Below are positions 25,563 through 34,056 of a stretch of DNA of 64,000 nt, in pieces. Made by a program: the position numbers and the translations under genes. This stretch comes from Silvibacterium dinghuense (GTDB lineage: Bacteria > Acidobacteriota > Terriglobia > Terriglobales > Acidobacteriaceae): positions 186,001 through 250,000 of the forward strand of contig NZ_SDMK01000005.1 in assembly GCF_004123295.1 (NCBI RefSeq), written 5' to 3'. The notes under the pieces were generated by a model, which saw only the letters and a program-made list of their open reading frames with translations, made no database searches and was not told the origin of the DNA. Within the stretch, counting starts at the first letter, position 1. Each line of letters opens with the position of its first letter.

Positions 25563-26417
25563 CTATTCACAGAGCGGCTTCACCACCGGCGGCGGAGCCT
25601 TGATGTCGCTGCGATCCTCGAACTGCGTCGCCTGATCCTTGGTCTTGAGCTGCTTGGCCGGCACACCGCCCGCAATCACGTGGTCGCCAATCTCTCGCGT
25701 GGCCACCCCATGAGCGCCGAGCATGGCGTTCTCGCCCACCCGCACGCCAGCCATCACTGCCGAGTGATAGGTCAGCCGCGCGCCAGGACCGATCTCCGTC
25801 TTCCGGTTCTCGACAATGCTCGAATCCACCGGGTCGTGCGCGTGCGAGTAGACCGCCGCGTAGTCGGAGATCGACGTTCCCTTTTTAATGACAATCTCGC
25901 CGCGGTCGTCGAGCATGACGTACTTGTGGATCACGCAGTCATCCTCGATGGTGAGGTTGTAGCCGTAGCTGAACTCGACCCCGTGGAAGATCTTCACGTT
26001 CTTCCCGATGTGCTTGAAGATGTGCTTGCCCAGCATGGCGCGGAAGCGGAAGCCCAGCCAGTGGTTATAGGAGACCGGGGACTGGTCGAAGAGGTGCCAG
26101 AACCAGATCAGCGGCTTGATGCAGGCATATTTTTCAGCATCGATATCGCCGTAATACTCCGGCTCAAGCGTCACGTTGGCCGGATCGAGCGAAAGCTCCA
26201 GCACGTTGAAGGGCAGCTCGCTGGTCAGCGTGAAATTCAGCTTGCCGCCATGCGGGCGCCCCAGCAGCAACTGGTGGAGGTTGTCGCGGACCAGTTCGGA
26301 CCGCAGCGCCGGCTTCTTGTGCCGGGTGAACGACTCGTCCAGGTACTCGATCCAGCGGAGATAAACTTCCTTGGCTTCCCGTGAGGGCTCGAGGTCGCGG
26401 TATTCGTAACGGGGCAT
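25563..26417 (-). CDS. Left-handed beta-helix (hexapeptide-repeat) acyltransferase
   Basis: 284 residues, ATG at 26417. The C-terminal two-thirds consist of hexapeptide repeats (about 145-250), including GVEFSYGYNLTIEDDCVIH, IVIKKGTSISDYA and AVMAGVRVGENAMLGAHGV, with a candidate catalytic His in YSHAHDP. The first 130 residues are a helical extension containing LIWFWHLFDQSP. No signal peptide, so it probably acetylates a sugar or small molecule in the cytoplasm. Acceptor unknown. No neighbouring cell-envelope gene helps. Confidence 0.85.
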   Translation of the reverse strand: MPRYEYRDLEPSREAKEVYLRWIEYLDESFTRHKKPALRSELVRDNLHQLLLGRPHGGKLNFTLTSELPFNVLELSLDPANVTLEPEYYGDIDAEKYACIKPLIWFWHLFDQSPVSYNHWLGFRFRAMLGKHIFKHIGKNVKIFHGVEFSYGYNLTIEDDCVIHKYVMLDDRGEIVIKKGTSISDYAAVYSHAHDPVDSSIVENRKTEIGPGARLTYHSAVMAGVRVGENAMLGAHGVATREIGDHVIAGGVPAKQLKTKDQATQFEDRSDIKAPPPVVKPLCE

Positions 26418-26916
26418 GGCTATCCTTGCTGATCTTCTTGCAGACTTGGGTCATGCTACGCCCATGCGCGGACGCGGCTCATAAACTCCACCCATTCTGA
26501 TGCTTATCGACGCAGGAAGTCGCCTGTAAGACGCTGCGGCCGCGCGGGCGAGGTCCGGGCCATCCAGGCACTCCACCCTCGGCTGCTGCACGCAGGGCGA
26601 TCCGCCTTCAGCCTCCGCTCCCGCTGGTCGCGGGACTGGGTTCCAGGTCGCATCCACATAGAGCGATAGTAAAAGGCTGTCATTTCGACCGGAGCAGGAC
26701 CGTTTTGTGGTCCTGCGGAGTGGAGAAACCTGCGGTTCTGCTGCGCGCAGGGCGAATGTGCCTTCGGCCTCCGCTTCCGTTGGTCGCGAGTTGGAGTGTT
26801 GCGGGCTAAACAGAACCGCAGGTCCCTCCACTTCGCTCGCCTTTGGCTCGCTCCGGTCGGGATGACAACAATAAGTGTAAGTTCTTATTTTCAGACCAGC
26901 TCTACGGGGATACGGC
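26418..26916. repeat. Dense repeat island between trpD and the acyltransferase
   Basis: Family B copy 4 (26597-26635), family A copy 2 (26678-26740), family B copy 5 (26741-26789) and an inverted family A copy 3 (26812-26866). The two A copies face each other, so the transcript of about 26678-26866 could fold into one large hairpin with B in the loop. No gene supported. Confidence 0.65.
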
Positions 26917-27996
26917 CTAGTTCCTCTCAGCCGTCTCTGCCGCAAATGCGCGCAGCTTCTTGACCACCGCCGACGCTTCGCCGGAGTCGATCGCCTCGGC
27001 GGCACGCTGCAGTCCTTCGCGGAAATCCGTCGCCACACCGGCGGCCACCAGCGCCGCGGCGGCGTTCAGCACCACAATCTGCCGTTTCGGCCCCGGCTCT
27101 CCGGCAAAAATCTGCTCCAGGACCTGCGCATTTTCCACTGCCGTCTCGTACGCCGCCAGATCGGCCAGGGAGGCGCGCTCGAGACCGAAATCCTCCGGCT
27201 GCACGTGATAGAGGCGAACTGAACCCGCGTTCGCGTCCGGACGTCCCGGCATATGCGCGACCTCGGCCATGCTCGTCTCGCCTGTAATGGTGATCTCGTC
27301 GATGCCGTCGCTGCCATGAGCCACGAAGGCGTGGCTCACGCCGAGGCGGGCCATGGCCTCGGCTACCGTCGGCACCATGCGCGCACTGGCTACGCCCATC
27401 ACCTGGGCCCTGGCTCCGGCGGGGTTGGTCAGCGGGCCAGCCTGGTTAAAAATGGTGCGAAAACCAAGGCTGCGGCGGATGGTCATCATGCGCTTCATCG
27501 CGGGATGAAAGGCCGGCGCCAGCAGGAACATGAAGCCGGTCTCGCGCAGGCACTCGGCGGCCCGCTCCGGGGTGAGCGCCAGAGGAAGACCCAACGCCTC
27601 GACCACGTCCGCCGAGCCGCACTTCGAGGTCACCGCCCGGTTGCCGTGCTTGGCCACCTTCGCACCCGCGGCCACGGCCACCAGCGCCGCGCAGGTGGAG
27701 ATATTGAAGGTGCCGCGCCCGGTGCCGCCGGTGCCGCAGGTATCCACCAGCGACGAGCGCTCTGCATCCGTCAGCGGTATCGGCGTAGCCCGGGCACGCA
27801 TCGCCTCGGCAAAGCCGGTCAGCTCATCGGCCGTCTCTCCGCGGACGGAAAGCGCCGTGAGCAGCGCGGCGATCTCCATATCCTCCTGGCCCGGCTCGCT
27901 TTCCAGAATCTCGGTGAGAAACCGCCGTGCCTCGTCCCGTCCCAGGGTCGCACCCTGCTCTACCACCAGCCTCAGAACCTGCTTTAACCCAGCCAT
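26917..27996 (-). CDS. trpD: Anthranilate phosphoribosyltransferase
   Basis: 359 residues from the ATG at 27996; the frame is open upstream through the PIN gene but homology begins at MAGLKQVLRLV. Transfers phosphoribose to anthranilate, the second step of tryptophan synthesis. Seen: DTCGTGGTGRGTFNIST (PRPP-binding GTGG), KHGNRAVTSKCGSADVVEALG (anthranilate and metal contacts). The other trp genes are not in the window, so the pathway is dispersed here. Confidence 0.95.
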   Translation of the reverse strand: MAGLKQVLRLVVEQGATLGRDEARRFLTEILESEPGQEDMEIAALLTALSVRGETADELTGFAEAMRARATPIPLTDAERSSLVDTCGTGGTGRGTFNISTCAALVAVAAGAKVAKHGNRAVTSKCGSADVVEALGLPLALTPERAAECLRETGFMFLLAPAFHPAMKRMMTIRRSLGFRTIFNQAGPLTNPAGARAQVMGVASARMVPTVAEAMARLGVSHAFVAHGSDGIDEITITGETSMAEVAHMPGRPDANAGSVRLYHVQPEDFGLERASLADLAAYETAVENAQVLEQIFAGEPGPKRQIVVLNAAAALVAAGVATDFREGLQRAAEAIDSGEASAVVKKLRAFAAETAERN

Positions 27997-28040
27997 AACG
28001 CTCAGTTTACCGTCTGGGCGCTGCCAAGAAAGAGCCGAGG

Positions 28041-28436
28041 CTACTCGGCCAGCATTGCGGGGAGTTTCATCGCCTTGAGCCTCGCCACGGCCTGGAGGTC
28101 GAAGGAGACGAAGGTCGCGCCCCTCTGGTAGCCAAGATCGGCGATGGCGCCGTCGGCGAAATCGCCTCCGGCCTTGAGCATCTCGATGCCGCTCTGCACC
28201 GCTCGCTCGTCCATGACCACGCCACGGGTGTGCAGCAGCGTCTCGAAAAAGGCGATCAGAACATGACGAGGGAGCTTGTACCCCTTGGATACGACCCACG
28301 CCACCTCGCAAAGGGCCGGAACCGTCATGAAAATCTCTTCGGCATCCTTCATCAGCCTCAGGGAGATTTCCTCCTGAGCGGGGTCGTCCTGAAGGAAAAG
28401 CCTGAGGAGGACATTCGTGTCGGCGTTAATCTTCAA
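28041..28436 (-). CDS. PIN-domain toxin (VapC-like)
   Basis: 131 residues, ATG at 28436, overlapping the end of the AbrB gene by 11 nt. PIN ribonuclease fold with acidic residues in INADTNVLL (Asp6), ALCEVAW (Glu), and DFADGAIADLG (Asp). Such proteins cut RNA, often initiator tRNA or rRNA, and are held inactive by the antitoxin. The order antitoxin then toxin is typical. Located between trpD and sucC. Target unknown. Confidence 0.88.
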   Translation of the reverse strand: MKINADTNVLLRLFLQDDPAQEEISLRLMKDAEEIFMTVPALCEVAWVVSKGYKLPRHVLIAFFETLLHTRGVVMDERAVQSGIEMLKAGGDFADGAIADLGYQRGATFVSFDLQAVARLKAMKLPAMLAE

Positions 28437-28680
28437 GTTCGCCGGCCCACCCCTTCTCGATCACCTCATTGATCTCTTCGAGCGTGAGGTGAATCCCATT
28501 CGGCTTCAAAAATCCGGCGAGATCTTCGATCGAATACTTTTTTTCGATGGGCTGCAAGACAACCACATCGCCCGCCCGCAGATCCACTTCCAACTTGTCA
28601 CCGGGCTTTACGCCCAGGTGCTCGAGAAGCTCCTTCTTGAGCGTGATCTGCCCCTTCGCGGTCACCGTAAGCTGAGCCAT
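28426..28680 (-). CDS. AbrB/SpoVT-type antitoxin
   Basis: 84 residues from the ATG at 28680. N-terminal swapped-hairpin DNA-binding domain: [31 protein letters not shown]. The C-terminus (about 60-84, [20 protein letters not shown]) should wrap around the PIN toxin. Expected to neutralise the toxin and repress its own promoter. It overlaps the toxin start. Confidence 0.9.
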   Translation of the reverse strand: MAQLTVTAKGQITLKKELLEHLGVKPGDKLEVDLRAGDVVVLQPIEKKYSIEDLAGFLKPNGIHLTLEEINEVIEKGWAGELED

Positions 28681-28901
28681 GGCGCGCCTCCAGTAAGGCA
28701 ATTTTACCTTATTTTGAGCATTTACCTACCCGAAAGACACCGACTACTCCGGTCCGATACACTGGAGGGTCTTCGGACAATCGGATTTTGCAACTGCGCA
28801 ACCCGGCGATGCCGTGTTGGCAACATTCTGCGGACGGTCGCCGGGATCGCCGTTTCACTCAGCAGCTTTTGTCTTATAAGGTCTTCTTTCGAAACACGAC
28901 T

Positions 28902-30080
28902 ATGAAAATTCACGAGTACCAGGCAAAGGACATCCTCGCGAAACACGGCGTCGCCGTACCGCGCGGTGAAGTGGCCAACACGCTCGACGAGGCGTTGGAC
29001 GTGGCCAAGAAGCTGTTCGCCAACGGCGCGAGCGGTGTGGTCGTCAAGGCTCAGATTCACGCCGGAGGCCGCGGCAAGGGCGGCGGCGTCAAGGTGGCCA
29101 AGAACATCGAGGAGGCCGAGACCTACGCCAAGCAGATCCTCGGCATGCAGCTGGTCACCCACCAGACCGGCCCCCAGGGCCAGAAGGTCTCGCGCCTGCT
29201 GATCGAAGAGACCGCGAACATCGACCGCGAACTCTACCTGGGCATCGTGCTCGACCGCGCCGCTGCGAAGCTCGTCTTCATGGCCTCGAAGGCCGGCGGT
29301 ATGGAGATCGAAGAAGTCGCCGCCAAGGACCCGAAGGCGATCCACAAGGCCTACATCGATCCAGCCGTGGGCTTCCAGCCCTACCAGGCCCGTCAGCTGG
29401 CCTTCGCGCTCGGCCTCAAGCCGACGCAGATCAACGAAGCGGTGAAGTTCATGCTCGGCCTCTACAAGGTCTACATCGAGACCGACGCCTCGCTGCTCGA
29501 GATCAACCCCTTCATCACCACCAAGGACGACAAGCTCTTCGCCCTGGACTGCAAGATCAACTTCGACGACAACGCCATGTTCCGCCACAAGGCTCTCAAG
29601 GAGCTGCGTGACGTCGCCGAGGAAGATCCCCTCGAAGTGGAAGCCTCGAAGTTTGCCCTCAACTACATCAAGCTCGACGGCAACATCGCCTGCATGGTGA
29701 ACGGCGCGGGTCTGGCCATGGCCACCATGGACATCATCCAGTACGCCGGCGGCTCGCCTGCCAACTTCCTCGACGTAGGCGGCGGCGCGAACCAGCAGCA
29801 GATCGAGGCGGCCTTCGCCATCCTGCTGGCGGACAAGAACGTGCAGGCCATCTTCATCAACATCTTCGGCGGCATCCTGCGCGTGGATGTGCTTGCGACC
29901 GCAGTCGTCGCAGCAGCGAAGAACCTGAACGTGACCCTGCCCATCGTTCTGCGCCTCGAAGGCACCAACGTCGAAGAAGGCCGCAAGATCCTCGAAGAGT
30001 CCGGCCTGAAGTTCGCCGTCGGCGCAACCATGAAGGACGCAGCGGACATCGTGGTTGCTGCTGCGAAGGGCGTTAACTAG
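28902..30080 (+). CDS. sucC: Succinyl-CoA synthetase beta subunit
   Basis: 392 residues from the ATG at 28902 ([17 protein letters not shown] is the standard start; the longer frame adds 38 unrelated residues). ATP-grasp nucleotide-binding half of the TCA-cycle enzyme that makes ATP/GTP from succinyl-CoA. Seen: [15 protein letters not shown], the ATP-grasp acid patch EINPF, and LDVGGGANQ / FGGILR of the CoA-ligase domain. In this genome sucD is not directly next to it but 495 bp further on, after a four-helix-bundle gene. Confidence 0.96.
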   Translation: MKIHEYQAKDILAKHGVAVPRGEVANTLDEALDVAKKLFANGASGVVVKAQIHAGGRGKGGGVKVAKNIEEAETYAKQILGMQLVTHQTGPQGQKVSRLLIEETANIDRELYLGIVLDRAAAKLVFMASKAGGMEIEEVAAKDPKAIHKAYIDPAVGFQPYQARQLAFALGLKPTQINEAVKFMLGLYKVYIETDASLLEINPFITTKDDKLFALDCKINFDDNAMFRHKALKELRDVAEEDPLEVEASKFALNYIKLDGNIACMVNGAGLAMATMDIIQYAGGSPANFLDVGGGANQQQIEAAFAILLADKNVQAIFINIFGGILRVDVLATAVVAAAKNLNVTLPIVLRLEGTNVEEGRKILEESGLKFAVGATMKDAADIVVAAAKGVN

Positions 30081-30110
30081 CTTCTAGCCTTTAGCTTCTA
30101 GCTACTAGCC
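30081..30110 (-). repeat. Repeat family F, inverted copy after sucC
   Basis: TAGC-rich tract whose complement reads AGCTAGAAGCTAAAGGCTAG, clearly the same unit as the direct repeats flanking the four-helix-bundle gene. It begins directly after the sucC stop. Confidence 0.6.
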
Positions 30111-30170
30111 AAAGCCTTTCTGATGCTCAATACTCGGCAACGATGAAGTTCCGGGTACAGAGCAGCTAAG

Positions 30171-30193
30171 AGCTAGGAGCTAAAAGCTAATGG
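30171..30193 (+). repeat. Repeat family F, direct copy carrying the start of the four-helix-bundle gene
   Basis: 23-bp unit with core AGGAGCTAAAAGCTAATG: Shine-Dalgarno AGGAG (30175-30179), 10-nt spacer and ATG (30190). Identical over 23 bp to 30557-30579. Confidence 0.85.
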
Positions 30194-30555
30194 GGCAGGC
30201 CTTTCAGGATTTGCAGGTGTGGCAGAGAGCCATCGAGATGACGGTTACGGTATACGAGACAACGCGCAGCTTTCCCCGCGAGGAGCAGTATGGACTGACC
30301 TCGCAGTTGCGCCGCGCCGCCGTATCGGTTGCCAGCAATATCGCGGAAGGCCGGGGCAGAATTTCGCAGGGTGAGTTCCGACAATTTCTCGGAGTCGCCC
30401 AAGGCTCAAATTATGAGGTTCAGACCCAGTTGATTGTTGCCAGGCAGCTGCAAATGGGAGAACCCGAGATGTTAAGCCGAGCTGAGAACCTTAGTGTGGA
30501 AATCGCTAAGATGCTCAGCGCATTCATCGCTTCGCTCGCAACAATGAAGAGCTAG
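30190..30555 (+). CDS. Four-helix bundle protein (S23 / rRNA intervening-sequence type)
   Basis: 121 residues, ATG at 30190 inside repeat F. Family signature is clear: FQDLQVWQRAIEMTV, YGLTSQLRRAAVSVASNIAEG and EFRQFLGVAQGSNYEVQTQL. These proteins are best known from intervening sequences in 23S rRNA genes and form pentameric four-helix bundles; their function is unresolved. It lies between sucC and sucD in the same orientation. The two 23-bp copies of repeat F around it suggest that it arrived as a cassette. Confidence 0.92.
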   Translation: MGQAFQDLQVWQRAIEMTVTVYETTRSFPREEQYGLTSQLRRAAVSVASNIAEGRGRISQGEFRQFLGVAQGSNYEVQTQLIVARQLQMGEPEMLSRAENLSVEIAKMLSAFIASLATMKS

Positions 30556-30556
30556 A

Positions 30557-30579
30557 AGCTAGGAGCTAAAAGCTAATGG
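30557..30579 (+). repeat. Repeat family F, direct copy carrying the start of sucD
   Basis: Same 23-bp unit as 30171-30193. Here AGGAG is at 30561-30565 and the sucD ATG at 30576, again 10 nt apart, so the repeat supplies the sucD translation start. Confidence 0.85.
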
Positions 30580-31451
30580 CTGTTTTAGTAAATAAGGAAA
30601 CTCGCCTCATCGTTCAGGGCATCACCGGCAAGGAAGGCACCTTCCATGCCAAGGGCTGCGCCGAGTACGGCACCAAGGTCGTCGGCGGCGTGACCCCCGG
30701 CAAGGGCGGCACCACCCACGAGGGCTGGCCGGTATTCGACACCGTCGAAGAGGCCGTCGAGAAGACCGGCGCCAACGCGACCGTGATCTTCGTTCCGCCG
30801 CCGTTCGCGGCTGACGCCATCCTCGAGGCCAACGAGGCCAAGCTGGCCCTGATCGTCGCCATCACCGAAGGTATCCCGGTAAACGACATGGTCAACGTGT
30901 GGAGCGTGCTCAAGGATTCGGACTCGGTACTGATCGGACCCAACTGCCCCGGCGTCATCTCGCCCGGCAAGGCCAAGATCGGCATCATGCCCGGCCGTAT
31001 TCACAAGGAAGGCAGCGTCGGCATCGTCTCCCGCTCGGGAACCCTGACCTACGAGGCCGTCTACCAGCTCACGCAGCGCGGCATCGGCCAGTCGACCGCC
31101 ATCGGCATCGGCGGGGACCCGATCGTTGGGACTACGCACATCGACGCGATCAAGCTCCTCAACGAGGACCCCGAAACCGAGGCCATCATCATGATCGGCG
31201 AGATCGGCGGCACCAACGAAGAAGCAGCGGCCGAATACATCAAGGCTCACGTGAAGAAGCCGGTCGTCGGCTTCATCGCCGGCCAGACCGCACCTCCGGG
31301 CCGCCGTATGGGCCACGCGGGCGCCATCATCTCCGGAGGCCAGGGCACGGCCGAAGAAAAGATGAAGGCCATGACCGCCGCCGGCATCCACGTCGTCCAG
31401 TCCCCCGCCGAAATCGGCGAGACCCTGGCACGCGTGATCGGCAAGGCGTAA
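30576..31451 (+). CDS. sucD: Succinyl-CoA synthetase alpha subunit
   Basis: 291 residues, ATG at 30576. Binds CoA and carries the phosphohistidine. Seen: [15 protein letters not shown] (Rossmann CoA-binding loop), [20 protein letters not shown] and the active-site His in [20 protein letters not shown]. Works with sucC 495 bp upstream. Its ribosome-binding site lies in repeat F; the transcription unit ends at the 18-bp hairpin at 31479-31520. Confidence 0.97.
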   Translation: MAVLVNKETRLIVQGITGKEGTFHAKGCAEYGTKVVGGVTPGKGGTTHEGWPVFDTVEEAVEKTGANATVIFVPPPFAADAILEANEAKLALIVAITEGIPVNDMVNVWSVLKDSDSVLIGPNCPGVISPGKAKIGIMPGRIHKEGSVGIVSRSGTLTYEAVYQLTQRGIGQSTAIGIGGDPIVGTTHIDAIKLLNEDPETEAIIMIGEIGGTNEEAAAEYIKAHVKKPVVGFIAGQTAPPGRRMGHAGAIISGGQGTAEEKMKAMTAAGIHVVQSPAEIGETLARVIGKA

Positions 31452-31478
31452 GCACTTCCGAACAAGGCACTCGTTATA

Positions 31479-31526
31479 AGCGCGAAGGCTCCATGATGAA
31501 TTTCATGGAGCCTTCGCGCTTTTCCT
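31479..31526 (+). terminator. Terminator of the suc operon
   Basis: Perfect 18-bp stem: AGCGCGAAGGCTCCATGA (31479-31496) / its complement (31503-31520), 6-nt loop, then TTTCCTT. Confidence 0.88.
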
Positions 31527-31540
31527 TGCGATATTAAATC

Positions 31541-32296
31541 GTGAAGCTTTTCCAGAACATCCAGAAGGTTCTTGAACTTCTCTGGCCCAGCAAGAGCAAT
31601 CTATCGATGACTTCCAGAGTGCCAATATCCGAAGAACTGGTCCTCGAGAAGGCTCGCTGTTTTTATGGATATGGCCACTGGGGTGCGCCGTATTGGTTTC
31701 TCGGTCCGGAGGAGGGCAAGCACGAACCAGGGGATCAGAGCCAGCGGGTGCGCGCCTGGCTCGATCTTGGAAAGCCTGAAGTCTGCGATTGCCAGGAGTT
31801 CCATCGCAAAGCTGGAATCACGAAGCATTATTCGAGCACGCCGCCACTGGTCCCCACATGGCGCGCCCTGATGCTGCTTCTCGGCACCATGAAGAATATC
31901 CCCACCGAGAATGACGCGCTCCGTCGATACCAGCGTGATCGTTGGGGAATGAAGGACGGAGAAACTTGCGTCATTGAACTGTCGGGCCTACCCGCCAAAG
32001 GCTTCCACATCAAACAGAATCGAGCGCAGTTTCGCGAAGAGAGAATCAAAACAATTCGCGAGAGGATGCTCTCTAACCAGCCATCGCTCTGCGTGATGTA
32101 CGGCTGGGGCAACAAGCCGCATTATGAGCAGATAGTTGGTGATGCAGCAAGAATCGAGCAAATAGATGGATTTCCAGCAGCTTTCGCTGAAGTCGGGAGA
32201 ACTACGGTTGTGATCACAACGCATCCGACAGCCAAAGGCGTGACGAACCGCTATTGGCAGGAACTGGGCGTACGCCTGCGACCGAAGAGGCGATGA
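31541..32296 (+). CDS. Protein of unknown function
   Basis: 251 residues from a GTG at 31541; an ATG at 31607 would give 229. No signal peptide and no family I can name. The pattern ARCFYGYGHWGAPYWFLGPEEG near residues 38-60, VIELSGLPAKGFH in the middle, MYGWGNKPHYEQIV and VVITTHPTAKGVTNRYW at the end is faintly reminiscent of uracil-DNA-glycosylase-like folds, which I treat only as a hint. It follows the suc terminator and has its own untranslated leader of only about 15 bp. Confidence 0.7.
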   Translation: MKLFQNIQKVLELLWPSKSNLSMTSRVPISEELVLEKARCFYGYGHWGAPYWFLGPEEGKHEPGDQSQRVRAWLDLGKPEVCDCQEFHRKAGITKHYSSTPPLVPTWRALMLLLGTMKNIPTENDALRRYQRDRWGMKDGETCVIELSGLPAKGFHIKQNRAQFREERIKTIRERMLSNQPSLCVMYGWGNKPHYEQIVGDAARIEQIDGFPAAFAEVGRTTVVITTHPTAKGVTNRYWQELGVRLRPKRR

Positions 32297-32297
32297 C

Positions 32298-32507
32298 TTA
32301 CTGTCGCGGCAGACGCGCCTCGAGCGCTGCCAGTCGCTCGCGTATATCAATGGCGAAATCCAGCTTCTCGGAGAGGTGCTTGATCGATTGCTGCGTATTC
32401 TCATCACGCAGGCGCATTTCGGTGCGCATCGCCTTGAGCTCGGGCACGAGCAGGTCCTGCACCACTTCGCGGAAGGAATCGACAATCGTCTTCGCCGCAG
32501 AACTCAT
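32298..32507 (-). CDS. Small coiled-coil protein of unknown function
   Basis: 69 residues from the ATG at 32507. Almost wholly helical with heptad pattern (DLLVPELKAMRTEMRLR, IKHLSEKLDFAIDIRERLAALEARL), suggesting an oligomeric coiled coil. Convergent with the 31541 gene (its stop is 1 bp away) and divergent from the Phd-like antitoxin. Similar short coiled-coil proteins often neighbour toxin-antitoxin pairs; no function assigned. Confidence 0.6.
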   Translation of the reverse strand: MSSAAKTIVDSFREVVQDLLVPELKAMRTEMRLRDENTQQSIKHLSEKLDFAIDIRERLAALEARLPRQ

Positions 32508-32605
32508 GGTTCGGAATCTCTCGCCTCTGAGCCCATCATAGCTCCGAATCGACTCACGCCTGCACACGCAAGTAATGCGTATCGCATGGGTAGCTCTCAA
32601 CGTAA

Positions 32606-32634
32606 TGTACATCCATATTGCGACATGATGTACA
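32606..32634 (+). promoter_or_regulatory. Inverted repeat, probable autoregulatory operator of the toxin-antitoxin pair
   Basis: TGTACATC (32606-32613) and GATGTACA (32627-32634), 13 bp apart, 9 bp before the antitoxin ATG. ATGTACAT at 32605 is itself palindromic. Phd-type antitoxins typically bind such sites. Confidence 0.55.
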
Positions 32635-32642
32635 CTGCTACC

Positions 32643-32888
32643 ATGGAAATCTCCATCACCCAACTCCGGCAGAATCTCTTCGAAGTGGTCAACCAGGCCA
32701 TGGAAGGCAAGCAGGTCTGGGTGACGTATAAGGGGCGCCGCTTCCGCATTGCGCCCGAAGAATCACCCCCCAGCCGCCTCGACCGGATGACCCCGCTCGA
32801 GGTGATTGCCCCTGGAGTGGATCTCGACAATTCATCCATGCTGGAAGAGATGGAACGCGCCTGGGAAAAAGACTGGTCTGAACTTTGA
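32643..32888 (+). CDS. Phd/YefM-type antitoxin
   Basis: 81 residues, ATG at 32643. N-terminal DNA-binding domain MEISITQLRQNLFEVVNQAM, then GKQVWVTYKGRRFRIAP; the acidic C-terminus (LEEMERAWEKDW) should cover the toxin. Overlaps the PIN toxin start by 4 nt. Expected to repress its own operon through the inverted repeat at 32606-32634. Confidence 0.87.
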   Translation: MEISITQLRQNLFEVVNQAMEGKQVWVTYKGRRFRIAPEESPPSRLDRMTPLEVIAPGVDLDNSSMLEEMERAWEKDWSEL

Positions 32889-33265
32889 TCGCCTACCTGG
32901 ACACCCATGTGGTTGCGTGGCTTGCGCAAGGCGATCCCGTCCGTATTTCACCTTCAGCGCGAACACCGCTTGAAACGGCTGACCTCCTGGTTTCTCCCAT
33001 GGTGCTGCTGGAGTTGGAATACCTGCGCGAGATCAACCGTGTTCTGTTCTCTTCTCGAGAGCTATTCTTGAAGGTGGAATACGAGTTCGGGGTCCAGGTC
33101 TGCGACCTGCCCTTTGCTCACGTTGCCGAAGTTGCCCTCGACGAGAAATGGACCCGCGACCCCTTCGACCGCACCATCGTGGCGCAGGCCAAGGCCAACG
33201 GCCTCGCGCTGCTCGTCACAGCCGACGAAGAGATTCGCCGGAATTATCCCCGGGCGATCTGGTAA
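32885..33265 (+). CDS. PIN-domain toxin
   Basis: 126 residues from a TTG at 32885 overlapping the antitoxin stop (TTGA). PIN ribonuclease: Asp in AYLDTHVVAWL, Glu in VLLELEYL, Asp in RDPFDRTIVAQA and Asp in LVTADEEIR form the metal-binding set. Second toxin-antitoxin pair of the window, of the Phd-PIN combination. Located between the 31541 gene and ndk. Confidence 0.87.
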   Translation: MIAYLDTHVVAWLAQGDPVRISPSARTPLETADLLVSPMVLLELEYLREINRVLFSSRELFLKVEYEFGVQVCDLPFAHVAEVALDEKWTRDPFDRTIVAQAKANGLALLVTADEEIRRNYPRAIW

Positions 33266-33361
33266 TACAGCCGCGCTGCCAAACCCGGGGGAAGATAGCC
33301 TCGATCCAACCCTATGCACTACACTGGACGTAACGTCCACACGACCTAAGGAGAAACACAG

Positions 33362-33778
33362 GTGTCCCAACGCACCTTCAGCATCATCAAGCCAGACGCA
33401 GTCCGCAAGGGCTACACCGGCGCCATTCTCGCCGAGATCGAGAAGGCCGGTTTTAAGATTGTCGCCATCAAGAAGGCGTCCATTTCCAAGGCTCAGGCCC
33501 AGGGCTTCTACCACGTCCACGCTGAGCGCCCCTTCTTCGGCGGCCTCACCGACTTCATGTCCTCCGGCCCGATCTTCCCCATGGTGCTCGAGAAGGACAA
33601 CGCCATTGCCGACCTGCGCAAGCTGATGGGCGCCACCAACCCGGCCAACGCCGAGGAAGGCACCATCCGCAAGCAGTTCGCCGCATCGATCGAAGAGAAC
33701 GCCATCCACGGCTCCGACGCCGAGGACACCGCAGCCTTCGAAATCGGCTACTTCTTCGCCGGCCTGGAACTGATTTAA
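33362..33778 (+). CDS. ndk: Nucleoside diphosphate kinase
   Basis: 138 residues from the GTG at 33362 (AAGGAG about nine bases upstream). Exchanges the terminal phosphate between nucleoside triphosphates and diphosphates. Seen: [11 protein letters not shown], and the active-site His in [13 protein letters not shown] (most relatives read HGSDS). Own terminator at 33805-33842. Confidence 0.96.
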   Translation: MSQRTFSIIKPDAVRKGYTGAILAEIEKAGFKIVAIKKASISKAQAQGFYHVHAERPFFGGLTDFMSSGPIFPMVLEKDNAIADLRKLMGATNPANAEEGTIRKQFAASIEENAIHGSDAEDTAAFEIGYFFAGLELI

Positions 33779-33804
33779 CTCCCGGGCCGATGCCCGAAAA
33801 GCAG

Positions 33805-33842
33805 AATCGCCAGCGGCTTCTGTGAGCCTCTGGCGATTTTCT
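33805..33842 (+). terminator. Terminator of ndk
   Basis: AATCGCCAG (33805-33813) pairs with CTGGCGATT (33830-33838), followed by TTTTC. Confidence 0.85.
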
Positions 33843-33854
33843 TTGCTCCAAATC

Positions 33855-33931
33855 TGGTGCGCCCGAGAAGATTCGAACTTCTGACCTACAGCTTCGGAGG
33901 CTGCCGCTCTATCCAGCTGAGCTACGGGCGC
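33855..33931 (-). tRNA. tRNA-Arg (anticodon CCG)
   Basis: 77 nt with an encoded 3' CCA (33855-33857). Read on the minus strand: acceptor GCGCCCG/CGGGCGC, D-arm GCTC/GAGC, anticodon stem GCAGC/GCTGT with loop CTCCGAA (anticodon CCG), T-arm AGAAG-TTCGAAT-CTTCT. All four stems pair. Reads codon CGG. Confidence 0.95.
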
Positions 33932-34056
33932 GCTCTTTCAGCATACTACGGCTACCATCCTTTTTGACAGAAAGGCCGCCGCCGCGCTGTGATGATGTGG
34001 GACCTGCGCCACTGCCCAGCGCGCCCCAGATCGTCTAACCAGATCAGGAGCCACCC

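Noticed and set aside
24309-26916. CRISPR-like array
   Set aside because: Repeats are of several unrelated families, in both orientations, with irregular spacing and no regular spacers.
26451-27038. Minus-strand 195-codon frame across the repeat island
   Set aside because: It consists of translated repeats A and B and overlaps the 3' end of trpD; no protein-like pattern.
30190-30555. Diversity-generating retroelement accessory protein (bAvd)
   Set aside because: Four-helix-bundle shape is similar, but there is no reverse transcriptase or template/variable repeat in the window.
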